In this document: piece by piece, positions 38,795-48,562 of the stretch
How the letters are laid out: each line of letters opens with the position of its first letter
Numbering within the stretch: the stretch's first letter is position 1
Source: Chromatiales bacterium
GTDB taxonomy: Bacteria; Pseudomonadota; Gammaproteobacteria; Chromatiales; Chromatiaceae
Direction: 5' to 3'
NCBI GenBank assembly: GCA_028280505.1
Contig: JANQLO010000060.1
Location: 25,064 to 89,063 of the forward strand
Length of the DNA stretch: 64,000 bases
Position numbers and translations under genes: made by a program
Notes under the pieces: generated by a model
What the model was told of the DNA's origin: nothing
Databases searched by the model: none
Seen by the model: the letters and a program-made list of their open reading frames with translations, nothing else

Positions 38795-40543
38795 ATGCCC
38801 ATTTCTGTGTTCGCCCCTTTGCGTCTGTTCAGTCTAGTACTTTGTCTTTGGTTTTTGCCGTCGTTCGGTGTATCGGCCGAGGAAGAGGACGCGGCGCCGG
38901 TCGAAGTTCCGGCCGTTGAGCCGGTGCCGGACGGTCTACGGTCGCCGCGTGCGACCATGGACACCTTCCTCGGCGCGATGAACGACATCAAACGTGGCGA
39001 CCCCAGTCGTATCGACGATGCCATCGCAACGCTGGATCTGGACGAAATCAGCACCTTGGTCCGCCGCGAACGTGGCAGTGATTTGGCCTGGATGCTGCTC
39101 GACGTCATGGACCGCACGCGCCTCGTCGATCTGAGCAAGGTGCCCAATCGGCGCGAGGGAGAGCCTTGGTTGTTCGCACGATACGCCAATGGTGCGGTGA
39201 AAGTGGTGCGTCAGGAAAACGGTGCTTGGCTTTTCGATCGCGAAACCGTGCAACGTTTACCGTCGATTCATGACGAGTTGGCCAACAAGGCGCGTGTTGT
39301 GGGCGATGCGCAAGACAGCGCTCATCTGCCCTTTCATTTGCGTTTGCGCGAACAATTGCCGGAGGTGTTGAAACAGCGCGCCTTCCTATTGGAGAACTGG
39401 CGTTGGATTGGTTTGCTGTTGATCGCGGCGGCAGGGGTATTGGTCGATGCCTTGGTCAGCTTGGCGCTACGTCTGTTCATGCGCGGTTGGCGCCAGCGGG
39501 CGGGAGACGGTGCTTTTCGCGACGTTTCCGACCGCATGCTGCGTCCGCTTGGCCTGTTGGCGATGGCTGCGGTCTGGTGGCTGGGTATCAACCTCTTGGG
39601 GTTGCCCGAACAGGCATTGCTGATTCTCCTGGTGGCGGTCAAATTCCTTGCCAGTGCGGCAGGTGTCTGGACCGCCTATCGCCTGGTCGATCTCGTCTCG
39701 GCATGGCTGGAACAGCGTGCGCGGCGCACGGTAAACAAGATCGACGATGTGCTCGCGCCGTTGATCACCCGTACGTTGAAGATCTTTGTCACCGTCATCG
39801 GCCTGATCTTCATTGCCGACAATCTGAATGTCGATGTCACCGGCTTGATTGCGGGTCTCGGGCTGGGTGGTCTGGCCTTCGCTCTGGCTTCGAAAGATAT
39901 GGTGCAGAATCTTTTCGGTTCGATCACCGTGTTACTCGATCGCACCTTCACCGTTGGAGACTGGATCAAGGTTGGTGATCAGGAGGGTACGGTCGAGGCC
40001 CTCGGTTTTCGCAGCACGCGCATTCGCACTTTCTACAATTCGGTGGTCACGGTACCTAACTCGCAGTTTATTACAGCGACTGTCGACAATATGGGGGAGC
40101 GGCGTTTTCGACGCCTGTCGACCAAGTTTACGATTGCTTACGACACGCCACCGGACAAGATCGAGGCATTTTGCGAGGGTGTACGCGAGATCGTTCGTCA
40201 GCATCCTTACATGCGCAAGGATTACTACCATGTCTACTTGAACGGACTGGGCAGTTCGGCCTTGGAGATCCTGGTCTATGTGTTTTGGGAAACGCCGGAT
40301 TGGAGTACCGAGCTGCGTGAGCGCCATCGTTTTCTGGTTGATTGTCTGCGTTTGGCGACTCGGCTCGGTGTGGAATACGCCTACCCGACTCAGACCTTGT
40401 ATTTACGTAACGACGAGGGTGGCGAGCTTGCCGAACAGGAGGCCATCGATATCGCCCGCGAGCGTGGTGTGACCTTGGCACGGGATATCGTTGAACACAG
40501 CACGGGGATCGGCGAACGCCCACCGCCGGTTAAGTTGCCGTGA
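38795..40543 (+). CDS. MscS-family mechanosensitive ion channel with extended N-terminal domain
   Basis: 582 residues from the ATG at 38795; a GTG nine codons upstream is less likely. A signal peptide ends near VSA/EEEDA. A periplasmic domain of about 150 residues follows, then several membrane helices and the MscS core: GLGLGGLAFALASKDMVQNLFGS as pore helix, VGDWIKVGDQEGTVEALGFRST and TVPNSQF. It would release solutes on hypo-osmotic shock. The protein is about twice the size of E. coli MscS and resembles medium-size homologues such as YnaI or YbdG rather than MscK. It stands alone between the CZB receptor and a convergent gene. Confidence 0.9.
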   Translation: MPISVFAPLRLFSLVLCLWFLPSFGVSAEEEDAAPVEVPAVEPVPDGLRSPRATMDTFLGAMNDIKRGDPSRIDDAIATLDLDEISTLVRRERGSDLAWMLLDVMDRTRLVDLSKVPNRREGEPWLFARYANGAVKVVRQENGAWLFDRETVQRLPSIHDELANKARVVGDAQDSAHLPFHLRLREQLPEVLKQRAFLLENWRWIGLLLIAAAGVLVDALVSLALRLFMRGWRQRAGDGAFRDVSDRMLRPLGLLAMAAVWWLGINLLGLPEQALLILLVAVKFLASAAGVWTAYRLVDLVSAWLEQRARRTVNKIDDVLAPLITRTLKIFVTVIGLIFIADNLNVDVTGLIAGLGLGGLAFALASKDMVQNLFGSITVLLDRTFTVGDWIKVGDQEGTVEALGFRSTRIRTFYNSVVTVPNSQFITATVDNMGERRFRRLSTKFTIAYDTPPDKIEAFCEGVREIVRQHPYMRKDYYHVYLNGLGSSALEILVYVFWETPDWSTELRERHRFLVDCLRLATRLGVEYAYPTQTLYLRNDEGGELAEQEAIDIARERGVTLARDIVEHSTGIGERPPPVKLP

Positions 40544-40555
40544 GTAATGCCGCGT

Positions 40556-42904
40556 TTAGCCGGCGTCTGCGCTCAGGCCAATCGGCTGCGTCGACGGGGG
40601 CGGTCGGACAAGATCCCCGGGGTTACGTAACAGCTCGCGGAAGGTGCCGCTCGGTATTCCCGGGCTGAAGTAATAACCCTGCACCATGTCGACAGAACGT
40701 TGTTGCAGATAAAGTAACTGTTCCGCTGTCTCGACGCCTTCGGCGACAATGTCGAGTTGAAGGCTGTGGGCCATGGCGATGATGGCGTCGACCAGTGAAT
40801 CGTCGTAATGATCCCGACCAAGGTCTTTGACGAAGGAACGATCGATCTTGAGTACACGCATCGGGAAACGCTTGAGATAACTGAGCGATGAATAGCCGGT
40901 ACCAAAATCGTCCAGAGAGAGTATCACACCCATGTTGTCGAGTTCTTCGAAAAGGGTATGGGTCTCCGGTGCATCCTGCACCAACACGCTCTCGGTGATT
41001 TCCAGTTCGAGTTGGTCGGCCGGCAGGCCGGTGTCCGCCAATGCCTTTTTGACCTTGGACAGCAGACCATTGTCACGGAACTGATGTGATGACACGTTCA
41101 CTGCGACCTGGATGGGCTGGCCGGCGAGAATAGGCCATTGCGCCGCCTCGCGGCAGGCCTCGCGCAATACCCAGTTTCCGATCTCCGGCATCAGCCCCGC
41201 GGCTTCGGCAACCGGAATGAAATCGGCCGGGGAAACCTGGCCGAGCTTGGTCGAAGTCCAGCGGAGTAGCGCCTCTGCGCCGATAATGATGTGGCTGCGG
41301 GTGTCGACCTTGGGCTGATAGACCAGGTGTAGCTCCCCGCGATTAAGCGCCCGTCGCAGTTCGGTCTCGATTTCCAGGTGCCTCTCCGCGTTGGCCTGCA
41401 TCTGTGCGGTGAAGAAGCAGTAGTTGTTTTTGCCGCGCGTTTTCGCGCAGTACATCGCCGTATCGGCATTTTGTAACAGCTGCGTCTGGTTTTCGCCGTC
41501 CTGTGGATAGACTGCGATGCCGACGCTGCTCGTGACATAGTGCTCTTGCCGTCCGATCACGAAAGGTGTCTTGAATAGATCAACGATGCGATGCGCGACG
41601 ATTTCGGCGTCTTGTGGGCGTTGAAGGTTCTCGCTGACGATCAGGAACTCGTCACCGCTGAGTCGGGCTGCGATATCCGCCTCGCGCAGGGTACTGCGCA
41701 GGCGCTCGGCCGCACGCCTTAGCAGTTGATCGCCGGCATCATGACCGAGGGTGTCGTTCACGATTTTGAAGTTATCCAGATCGACAAACAGCAGCGCGAT
41801 GTGTTTGTGATGTCGCCTCGCGTGCTCGAAGGCATGACCTATCTGGCTCATGATCAAGTTGCGGTTGGGTAAACCGGTGAGCTGGTCGTAGTGGGCGCGC
41901 CGTGAGAGTTCCTGTTCGTGCTGTTTTCGTTCCGATATATCTATGGCGACGCCGATGGCGCCTTGCTGTTCGCCGTTTTCGTCCAGATGCGGACTGTAAT
42001 GCACCTCGTAGCTATGGCCGAACAAATCGATCTCGGTAACGAAGGTCTCGCCATCCAGGGCCCGTTGGGTTTCGTAAACGACTTGTGCCTGGTCGCCGAA
42101 AGCTGTGAGCAGGTTGTCTCCGACTTGAGGGAGATGCAGGCCGGTTTGCTCGCCGAGACGGTTGCCGTTCATATAGGTCACCACGGCGTTTTTATCGATT
42201 GCCCAAAGCGCTATGGGTGCACATGAGAGCACCGTGCCCATCATGGTCTCCGCCTCGCTGATCAGACGGTCATTCTCTTTTGCGATTTGCTTGATCAATG
42301 CGTCGTTGACATAACGTAGCCGTAGTGATTCGGTTACCGATTTCGCCGTACTTTTTCCCGCACGTAGCAAGTAGATCATCATCAACAGGGTGAGTATGCC
42401 GATGACCGGATGTGGCTGAGCGTTCTGGAATGCCTTGGTCAGTCCGATCGGCAGTAATACCAAAACGATATAGTTGCGATATGCCGGATAGTCGGAGTTA
42501 AGGGTTCCGATTGCTCCCGCGGCGACACCGGCAAGCACGAGTAGAGTAAAGAATTGCAGGGTTTCGTGGTCGGCCGGATAAAATATGATACCGGCGGACC
42601 CCCAACATGCTGCGGTCAGCAGCGTGACGATGCGAACCGATCTGAGCCATTCCTTCGGTCCGTTCAAGACATCGGGTTTATTGCGATGAAGCCATGTTAA
42701 CGTCGCACGAGTGACCACGATCATCATCAGGATGCCGAGCCACCATAGGTAAATAGCGTTCGCAGGACCATAGGCGGCATGGATATAGACGAAAAGCAAC
42801 GCGGCGAAGGTGATCACCGCGAGTGACAAAGGTGTACGGTCGAATAGCAGATCGACTCGTTCACTCAGTGTTACATCGTCTAATTCGGGATCGTGATATG
42901 GCAA
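40556..42904 (-). CDS. Membrane PAS-GGDEF-EAL cyclic-di-GMP protein
   Basis: 782 residues. About six membrane helices lie within residues 25-182, then a short coil and a PAS domain (about 215-330). The GGDEF domain (about 335-500) reads LSGDEF at 416-420, a conservative Ser for the first Gly. The EAL domain (about 515-755) has AEALLRW (Glu544), DDFGTGYSSLSYLKRFP and EGVETAEQ, so phosphodiesterase residues look complete. It probably degrades c-di-GMP, or does both reactions, under membrane sensory control. It is transcribed toward the MscS gene. It lies near the CZB receptor and the unlinked motility genes. Confidence 0.92.
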   Translation of the reverse strand: MPYHDPELDDVTLSERVDLLFDRTPLSLAVITFAALLFVYIHAAYGPANAIYLWWLGILMMIVVTRATLTWLHRNKPDVLNGPKEWLRSVRIVTLLTAACWGSAGIIFYPADHETLQFFTLLVLAGVAAGAIGTLNSDYPAYRNYIVLVLLPIGLTKAFQNAQPHPVIGILTLLMMIYLLRAGKSTAKSVTESLRLRYVNDALIKQIAKENDRLISEAETMMGTVLSCAPIALWAIDKNAVVTYMNGNRLGEQTGLHLPQVGDNLLTAFGDQAQVVYETQRALDGETFVTEIDLFGHSYEVHYSPHLDENGEQQGAIGVAIDISERKQHEQELSRRAHYDQLTGLPNRNLIMSQIGHAFEHARRHHKHIALLFVDLDNFKIVNDTLGHDAGDQLLRRAAERLRSTLREADIAARLSGDEFLIVSENLQRPQDAEIVAHRIVDLFKTPFVIGRQEHYVTSSVGIAVYPQDGENQTQLLQNADTAMYCAKTRGKNNYCFFTAQMQANAERHLEIETELRRALNRGELHLVYQPKVDTRSHIIIGAEALLRWTSTKLGQVSPADFIPVAEAAGLMPEIGNWVLREACREAAQWPILAGQPIQVAVNVSSHQFRDNGLLSKVKKALADTGLPADQLELEITESVLVQDAPETHTLFEELDNMGVILSLDDFGTGYSSLSYLKRFPMRVLKIDRSFVKDLGRDHYDDSLVDAIIAMAHSLQLDIVAEGVETAEQLLYLQQRSVDMVQGYYFSPGIPSGTFRELLRNPGDLVRPPPSTQPIGLSADAG

Positions 42905-43163
42905 CGCCTCAATATCCTGGCTTATTCATTATTAGTTCCAGGGTAAAAATCGTCCGATGATCCGGGTTCTTAAGGACAAGATCGAAAATCCTTACACGAT
43001 CATTCCGTGCGTAGGATCTGTCGTGCAAAACTACGGCACCTGCCAATAACCTTTATTTTTGCATGTATATATCGTTGCCCCGTATCGTTGGGTGTCTGCG
43101 ATGAAGTAACCGGGTGGTTCTCACGGATGTCTCAAAAAAGACCGGCGTGAGTGATTGCGGTAG

Positions 43164-43964
43164 TCAGGGTGTCGATTGCAGGCGTTTGGTACAAAGCATC
43201 CGAATCGCCTCGGCGAGCCGTGGCCCCGGTATGGACAGTCTGTCGGCCAAGCGGTCGCTTGGGCTGTTGTCGAAAGTTCGCACCAGGCTGATGAGAGGAA
43301 GGTTGCGAACGGCGAAACGTGCCTCGTTCGCTATGGTAAAAACGCCGCGAGGCTCCGCTGCAAAGTGGTTGCGATAACCGGCTGCGGAGAGGGCGGCATT
43401 GATCCAGTGTTGTCCACCTACTGTCATTGGCGGGTTCGGCCAGATTTCGATATACACGCGTTGTGGCGGTATTTGGGCGCAATCATTGTCGATAGCGTAT
43501 TCAAAAGCGCGTGCATTACGTTCGGCGACTATCGCAGTGCCGCCCAACCGGCCTAGGGCACGAATACTGTCGGCAATCTGTTGCATTGACCTGGGCTCGC
43601 TCCGATATAGGGCGATGTCTCGTTTGCGCGCCAGCCAGCCGAGGTCGCTTGCCCGGTTGCCCGAATGCCAGGCTACCACGAGGTCAGGCCGCAAGCTTGT
43701 CAGCATTTCCCGGTCGATGGCACCGGCCGTACCCACGAAAGGCAGATGTTGCAACGCTGTCGGTATTTCGCCGCCGCCGGCAATGCCGACCAGGGCATCC
43801 GTCAGGCCGGCGGCAATGATCAATTCGGTGGTGTGCGGTGATAGGGTGACGATGCGTCGAGCCTCGTGGTCGAGTGCGACAGCGTGTCCGAGGTCGTCCG
43901 TGACCTCGGCTGCGGTCGCCTGGAGCGACAGCAGCGCAGCACATGCGAGCAGGTACCGGGTCAA
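43164..43964 (-). CDS. btuF: Periplasmic cobalamin-binding protein, BtuF-like
   Basis: 266 residues when started at the TTG at 43964, which gives a proper signal peptide (LTRYLLACAALLSLQATAAE). The mature protein has the type III solute-binding fold: DLGHAVALDHEARRIVTLSPHTTELIIAAG, then SLRPDLVVAWHSGN and WPNPPMTVGGQHWINAAL. It is annotated as cobalamin-binding by resemblance to BtuF; a siderophore or haem ligand is possible. The TTG overlaps the ampE stop as TTGA, so it is translationally coupled. The usual btuCD permease genes are not adjacent, and no cobalamin riboswitch was noticed. Confidence 0.82.
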   Translation of the reverse strand: MTRYLLACAALLSLQATAAEVTDDLGHAVALDHEARRIVTLSPHTTELIIAAGLTDALVGIAGGGEIPTALQHLPFVGTAGAIDREMLTSLRPDLVVAWHSGNRASDLGWLARKRDIALYRSEPRSMQQIADSIRALGRLGGTAIVAERNARAFEYAIDNDCAQIPPQRVYIEIWPNPPMTVGGQHWINAALSAAGYRNHFAAEPRGVFTIANEARFAVRNLPLISLVRTFDNSPSDRLADRLSIPGPRLAEAIRMLCTKRLQSTP

Positions 43965-44872
43965 GCCAGTGCCGCGACCAAACTGCCGCCACCGACTACC
44001 GTGACCCACATCGCGAGGCTGCGCCACACCAACGCCAGGGCATCCTCGACTACCGGCGGGATCATGCCCGGGTCAGGTGGTTCTCCGATGTCCATTTCCA
44101 ATTCTCGCTCGTCACTGGGGAAGGTATCGAGTGCCGCCAGTCCGGTTTGTGCCAGCAAGTGTTCGGCCTCGCTCAGGGGACCCTCGCCGGGTGCATAGTC
44201 GAAGGTGCGCCAGGCGTGGGCGACCGCGTCGAAGTTGCCGGCAATGGCATAGCCCGCAGCGGTAATGCGTGCCGGCGCCCAGTCCGCGATATGTCTGAGC
44301 TCGTCGCTACCGCGCTTCATCTCTTGTGGACACGCCTGTTTTTGCAGGCGCTCGGCGAGTAAATGAATAATGCGATAAGCGGCTGCACCGGTGGCTCCGA
44401 ATAGGACGAACCAGAAAATCGGACCGATCAGCCGTCGGGTGGCGAGTACCACGACTGCGCGGGCGACCGCGAAACTGCGGCGCGGCTCCCGGTCGGGCGC
44501 GGCACTCAGACACAGGGTTTGGGCGTGTTCGCGTGCAGCCTGCTCATCCCCGGCGTCGCGTGCCCCGATGAACGCCTCGGTATCGTCTCCCAGGTCACCC
44601 GGGCCAAGGCTGAAAAGCAGCACGGCGGCGGAGAAGGCCAGGCTAAACAGCGCGCCGAGTTCGTCGGTGAGCATCTGCAGCCAGGCAATCAACAGTAGCG
44701 GCGGCAGTACCACGAGCAGTGCGCCCCAAGGACGGGAGATCAACCATTGCAGTCGGGACGTGCTCGAAAGACGGCGGCAATAGCCGTCAAACCAGAGATA
44801 GCGACGTGCAGGTCGGTGGCGGCGGGCCACACGCTCGATAAACAGTGCGATGAGAACAGAAAGAAATGTCAT
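43961..44872 (-). CDS. ampE: AmpE-like membrane protein (CobD/CbiB superfamily)
   Basis: 303 residues. Membrane helices lie at the N-terminus (MTFLSVLIALFIERVARRH), in the middle (WGALLVVLPPLLLIAWL; LFSLAFSAAVLLFSLGPGDL) and at the C-terminus. FSLGPGDLGDDTEAF and the conserved region around RLIGPIFWFVLFGATGAAAYRI fit AmpE. AmpE is a regulatory partner of AmpD in beta-lactamase induction and is related to the cobalamin enzyme CbiB. The downstream BtuF-like gene makes the cobalamin link worth noting. ampD is 110 bases upstream on the same strand. Confidence 0.85.
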   Translation of the reverse strand: MTFLSVLIALFIERVARRHRPARRYLWFDGYCRRLSSTSRLQWLISRPWGALLVVLPPLLLIAWLQMLTDELGALFSLAFSAAVLLFSLGPGDLGDDTEAFIGARDAGDEQAAREHAQTLCLSAAPDREPRRSFAVARAVVVLATRRLIGPIFWFVLFGATGAAAYRIIHLLAERLQKQACPQEMKRGSDELRHIADWAPARITAAGYAIAGNFDAVAHAWRTFDYAPGEGPLSEAEHLLAQTGLAALDTFPSDERELEMDIGEPPDPGMIPPVVEDALALVWRSLAMWVTVVGGGSLVAALA

Positions 44873-44982
44873 TACGGTGATTTGATGAGCCGTTGTGCCG
44901 GGTTGGCGATCCGTGGGTTTGGCCTGTCCGGCGGGATTTTACGCGAAGCGGTATCGGGGTGCCGGTTTCCGAGTGATCCGAT

Positions 44983-45528
44983 TCAGGACAGACACCGGCG
45001 ATACCGTGTCCAATCGAAACATGGGCCGGGGTCCGTCTTCCGTCCCGGGGCGATGTCGGCATGACCGACGATGCGGTCTGAGGTTATTGCCGGGTAGCGC
45101 TCACGAATCTGTGCGGTGAGTCGGCCGAGGACGCGATATTGTGCCTCGGTGAACGGGGTATCGTCGGTGCCTTCCAGTTCGATGCCGATGGAAAAATCGT
45201 TGCAGCGCTGGCGGCCGCAAAACCGGGATTGCCCGGCGTGCCAGGCCCGCCGTCCAAGGGCGACGAACTGGATTGCCGCACCGTCACGTCGGACCAACAA
45301 ATGGGCCGATACCGCCAATCCTGCCAATGCCTCGAAATAGGGGTGTCGATCGGTATCCAGCCGGTTGAGGAACAAATCGATGATATCGTCGCCGCCGAAT
45401 TCGCCCGGCGGCAGGCTGATGTTGTGAATAACCAGCAGGTCGATTCCGGTATCCGGCGGACGTTCGTCGGCATTCGGGGACGGTAGGTGGACGATCCCGG
45501 GCAACCAGTCGCTTTCCGACAGGGTCAA
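44983..45528 (-). CDS. ampD: 1,6-anhydro-N-acetylmuramyl-L-alanine amidase AmpD
   Basis: 181 residues from the TTG at 45528, which overlaps the stop of the thioredoxin-like gene as TTGA. The zinc ligands appear in LLVIHNISLPPGEF and in GHADIAPGRKTDPGPCFDW, with the conserved RAWHAGQS and NDFSIGIELEG. It cleaves anhydromuropeptides in the cytoplasm during cell-wall recycling and keeps AmpR-type inducers low. The length matches AmpD (about 183). A longer frame upstream is not supported. Confidence 0.93.
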   Translation of the reverse strand: MTLSESDWLPGIVHLPSPNADERPPDTGIDLLVIHNISLPPGEFGGDDIIDLFLNRLDTDRHPYFEALAGLAVSAHLLVRRDGAAIQFVALGRRAWHAGQSRFCGRQRCNDFSIGIELEGTDDTPFTEAQYRVLGRLTAQIRERYPAITSDRIVGHADIAPGRKTDPGPCFDWTRYRRCLS

Positions 45529-45887
45529 GGCGTTTCCTCGGCGGGTCGGTGCAGTGCCCGGTGGGTGGCGGTGACGATCTCCGTGAGGCGCGCTTCTGCC
45601 CGGAGTTCGCAATGGTAGGCGCCATCGTGGAATACAAACAGCGTCGGCAGATGGAATACCTCGAATTCGTGGGTTAGGGCCTGGTCGCGCTGAGCGTCGA
45701 CCTCGAAAATCCGCCAGTCCGGCCGCTGTCGCCTGACTGCACGCAGCACTTGCCCCAAGTGGCGGCAGCCGCCACAGTCCGGTGAGCTGAACATCACCAG
45801 CGATGTGCCGGTCAATGTTTCCATGCGGTGATGAAAGTCGAACTGATCCAGCCGAGGCAAATCGGTATTTTTATTGATCGGGGTCAC
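45525..45887 (-). CDS. Thioredoxin-family protein with CGGC active site
   Basis: 120 residues, a single thioredoxin fold with FSSPDCGGCRHLGQVL (CxxC active site) and the cis-proline region HLPTLFVFHDG. It has no signal peptide, so it is cytoplasmic. It is the first gene of the minus-strand operon and overlaps ampD. Close partners are unknown. A role in disulfide reduction of envelope or recycling enzymes is speculation. Confidence 0.82.
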   Translation of the reverse strand: MTPINKNTDLPRLDQFDFHHRMETLTGTSLVMFSSPDCGGCRHLGQVLRAVRRQRPDWRIFEVDAQRDQALTHEFEVFHLPTLFVFHDGAYHCELRAEARLTEIVTATHRALHRPAEETP

Positions 45888-46192
45888 GCGGAATCCATTG
45901 GAAATTTCAGCGTCTACCGTTACGTTACCATCAAGAATCGCGAGGTGGTTAGGAATGGCGTTCGACTGCCGCTAATAAATAGGGAAAGCACGCGGCCGCA
46001 AACAGGGCCTGGGTGGTGAAATCCTAGGATTTTGTGAGGTTGTTCAATTGTTTGGGGATTGTCCCGGGTGTCGCCCCGGAAGCGTGAACGCAATCACGAT
46101 CGGTAGGCTGCACACCTTATAGGTTTGCTTTTGAGGGCCCCGGCCCGGGCTGTAATTGTTGTTTGGGCGAAGCGGCCCAGGGGTTGAGTTAA
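45888..46192. other. Divergent intergenic region, 305 bases
   Basis: No supported gene. The region separates the minus-strand thioredoxin/ampD operon from the plus-strand DUF1631 gene and should hold both promoters, but no convincing boxes were found. A GC-rich dyad is present around TCCCGGGTGTCGCCCCGGA at about 46062-46080. Confidence 0.4.
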
Positions 46193-48463
46193 ATGGTACG
46201 CGACAATGTGATCTCGTTCGATCCGGCTACCAGTGGCGCACGCCGCCGGGTAGCGGATGCCAAGGTGCACGAACTGGTCAGCGCCTGTCGGTCGCTGATC
46301 GCCGATACCTTGCCGCGCCTGATGCAGGAATTGTTCGAGCACGTCGACGACGAGCTGTATCAGTTGGCCGATAAGTCGGCCAGTGATGTGTTGCAAACCC
46401 GTTATTTCGATGCCATGCGCGAGCTACGCAAGCTGCGCGACCCCATAGAGCAGAATTTCCTGCGCCAGCAATTGGTGCAGTTCGAGGAATTCTGGCTGCA
46501 TCCGCAACCGCAGGATGCCGTCGAGACCGATCCGTCGGGTGATGAACTCAGCCTGGTTGACGAGGACGAGCTGGAAGAAAACCTGGCGGTCAGCAGTATG
46601 GTTTCGAAGGCCGACAATCGCTATCACCGTGAGTTGTTCGCATTAAACATGCGTTTTGCGCAGATGGCTGGAATCCCGGACCTCAATACCCGGCAGAACC
46701 CGGTTGGCCCTTTCGTGCTGGCCGAGGGTTTCCGGGACGCCATGCGTCAATGGACCGGTGACCTCGGTGTGCGTCTGGTGGTGTTCAAGTTGTTCGATCG
46801 TTATGTCATGGGCTACGTCGGCGGCTTGTACGACGACATCAACGATGCCCTCGTTGCCAAGGGTATCCTGCCCAAGATCGTGCAGCGTGTGCGGCGCAAC
46901 CCGATTGCACCCTCGGTGCAACGTGCCCGCCAGGACAAACCGTCGACGGAGCCGGCAGGCGCTGCCGAGGGCTATACGGAAGCGATCGGCGAAGAGGTCA
47001 GTCAGGAGCAAATCCTCGGGATGCTCGGGCAGTTGTTGTCCATGCAACGCAGTGGCGGCAGTGCCGATCTGTATTCTCGGCGACTCCCCGGGGGCGGCGA
47101 TACGCCGCATCATGCTCATCTGCCGTCGGTCGAGTCGCAGGATCTGATCGAGGCCTTGCACAGCCTGCAGCATGACGTTTCGGTCGAGGCGCCGGTCAGT
47201 ACCCAGGAAATCCAACAACTCCAGACCGAGATGTTGATCAATCTCGGTCGTCAGCTCGACATGGGTTCGTCCGAGGCCCCGGCAAAGCGGCTCAATCAAG
47301 TCGACCAGGACGTGATCGATGTGATCGGCATGTTGTTCGACTTCATCCTGGACGATCGCAATGTGCCGGATGCGATGAAGGCGCTGCTTGGACGGTTGCA
47401 GATCCCCATGCTGAAAGTCGCTGTGCTGGACCGTAGCTTCTTTGGCAACAAACAGCACCCGGCGAGGCGCCTGCTCAACCTGCTGGCGCGTGCTGCGATG
47501 GGATGGGTGGATGACGGTGATCGTTCCGCCAAGTCGCTGTACGGCAGGATCGAATCGGCGGTCAATCGTGTACTGAGCGATTTTTCGAACGACGTCGGTT
47601 TGTTCACCCAAATCTTCGATGACTTCTCCAACTTCGTCGAGCGCGAGGCACGCGGCGCCGAAGTTGCGGAAGAGCGCATCACTCAGGTCACCCGGGGGCA
47701 GGAGCAATTGCTGATTGCACGTCGTCGGGTGGCTGAGGTACTGAACGAGTTCCGTATCGCGCAACCCGATTTACCTACCGCAGTCGTCAACATTCTGCGT
47801 GAGGGTTGGCACGATGTCATGCTGCTTGCCTTCCTGCGCGAGGGTGAGGACAGCGCGGCCTGGAAGCATGCTTATGAGGTTGTCGAGGAACTGATCTGGA
47901 GCGTCCAGCCCAAGGTCGAACCGAGCGATCGTCAACGTCTGCTCAAGGCTATCCCCGAGTTGCTTAAGAAACTGAGGGACGGTCTCAACAACATCTCGTT
48001 TGACCAACACCGCGCCGGTCAGTTGTTCAAAGATCTCCAGACCTGCCATATCGCAGCGTTGCGTGGCGAAAGCGAAACCGTCGAGACTCAGTCGCTCGAG
48101 GAGGCACTGCCGGAAGAGTTGGTTGAGGCAAGCGCCGAGCCCGAGGCCGAAGTCATCGAAGACGAGTTCTACGAAAAGGCAAAGGCACTTGAGATCGGGC
48201 AGTGGCTGGATTGGCAGGAGGACGATGCCTGGGTACGAGGTAAGTTGTCTTGGCGCAGCGAGGTGACAAACAACTGTATCTTCGTGAATCGCAAGGGCAT
48301 GAAGGCCGGTGAGATGACGATCAACGCCATTGCCGTTCTGTTACGCGGGGGCAAGGCCAAACTGTTGGACGACATTGAAAAGCCCCTCATGGATCGTGCG
48401 CTCAACGCCATGTTGGGTGCGCTGAAGGCCACGGAGGGCGAACCCGAGCCCAAGCCCGCTTAA
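46193..48463 (+). CDS. DUF1631 family protein
   Basis: 756 residues, cytoplasmic, acidic and mostly helical. Opening features are FDPATSGARRRVADAK and ELFEHVDDELYQLADKS. A central conserved part has LFDRYVMGYVGGLYDDIN and DVIDVIGMLFDFILDDRNVP with ARRLLNLLARAAMGW. The C-terminal 90 residues (GQWLDWQEDDAWVRGKLSW, NCIFVNRKGMKAGEM) look like a small beta domain reminiscent of PilZ folds. DUF1631 proteins are common in gammaproteobacteria with c-di-GMP systems, but no activity is established. The start is ATG at 46193. An FKBP gene follows after about 100 bases. Confidence 0.85.
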   Translation: MVRDNVISFDPATSGARRRVADAKVHELVSACRSLIADTLPRLMQELFEHVDDELYQLADKSASDVLQTRYFDAMRELRKLRDPIEQNFLRQQLVQFEEFWLHPQPQDAVETDPSGDELSLVDEDELEENLAVSSMVSKADNRYHRELFALNMRFAQMAGIPDLNTRQNPVGPFVLAEGFRDAMRQWTGDLGVRLVVFKLFDRYVMGYVGGLYDDINDALVAKGILPKIVQRVRRNPIAPSVQRARQDKPSTEPAGAAEGYTEAIGEEVSQEQILGMLGQLLSMQRSGGSADLYSRRLPGGGDTPHHAHLPSVESQDLIEALHSLQHDVSVEAPVSTQEIQQLQTEMLINLGRQLDMGSSEAPAKRLNQVDQDVIDVIGMLFDFILDDRNVPDAMKALLGRLQIPMLKVAVLDRSFFGNKQHPARRLLNLLARAAMGWVDDGDRSAKSLYGRIESAVNRVLSDFSNDVGLFTQIFDDFSNFVEREARGAEVAEERITQVTRGQEQLLIARRRVAEVLNEFRIAQPDLPTAVVNILREGWHDVMLLAFLREGEDSAAWKHAYEVVEELIWSVQPKVEPSDRQRLLKAIPELLKKLRDGLNNISFDQHRAGQLFKDLQTCHIAALRGESETVETQSLEEALPEELVEASAEPEAEVIEDEFYEKAKALEIGQWLDWQEDDAWVRGKLSWRSEVTNNCIFVNRKGMKAGEMTINAIAVLLRGGKAKLLDDIEKPLMDRALNAMLGALKATEGEPEPKPA

Positions 48464-48562
48464 GTTTTTCTCGCCGCATCTCCGTTACAATCACGTCGCC
48501 GGAGTAATGTCCCGATTTGGGATGTTGTGCCGGCATCGCTTTATCCGCAACGGGAGATGACG

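Noticed and set aside
43020..43075. TAAAGGTT box upstream of the GGDEF-EAL gene as a fifth sigma-28 promoter
   Set aside because: With an 11-base spacer no -10 box is present; GCCGTAGT appears only at 10 bases and matches poorly.
42905..43163. Cobalamin riboswitch or regulatory RNA near btuF
   Set aside because: This gap is downstream of btuF, no conserved B12-box-like element was seen, and btuF itself has no leader because it overlaps ampE.
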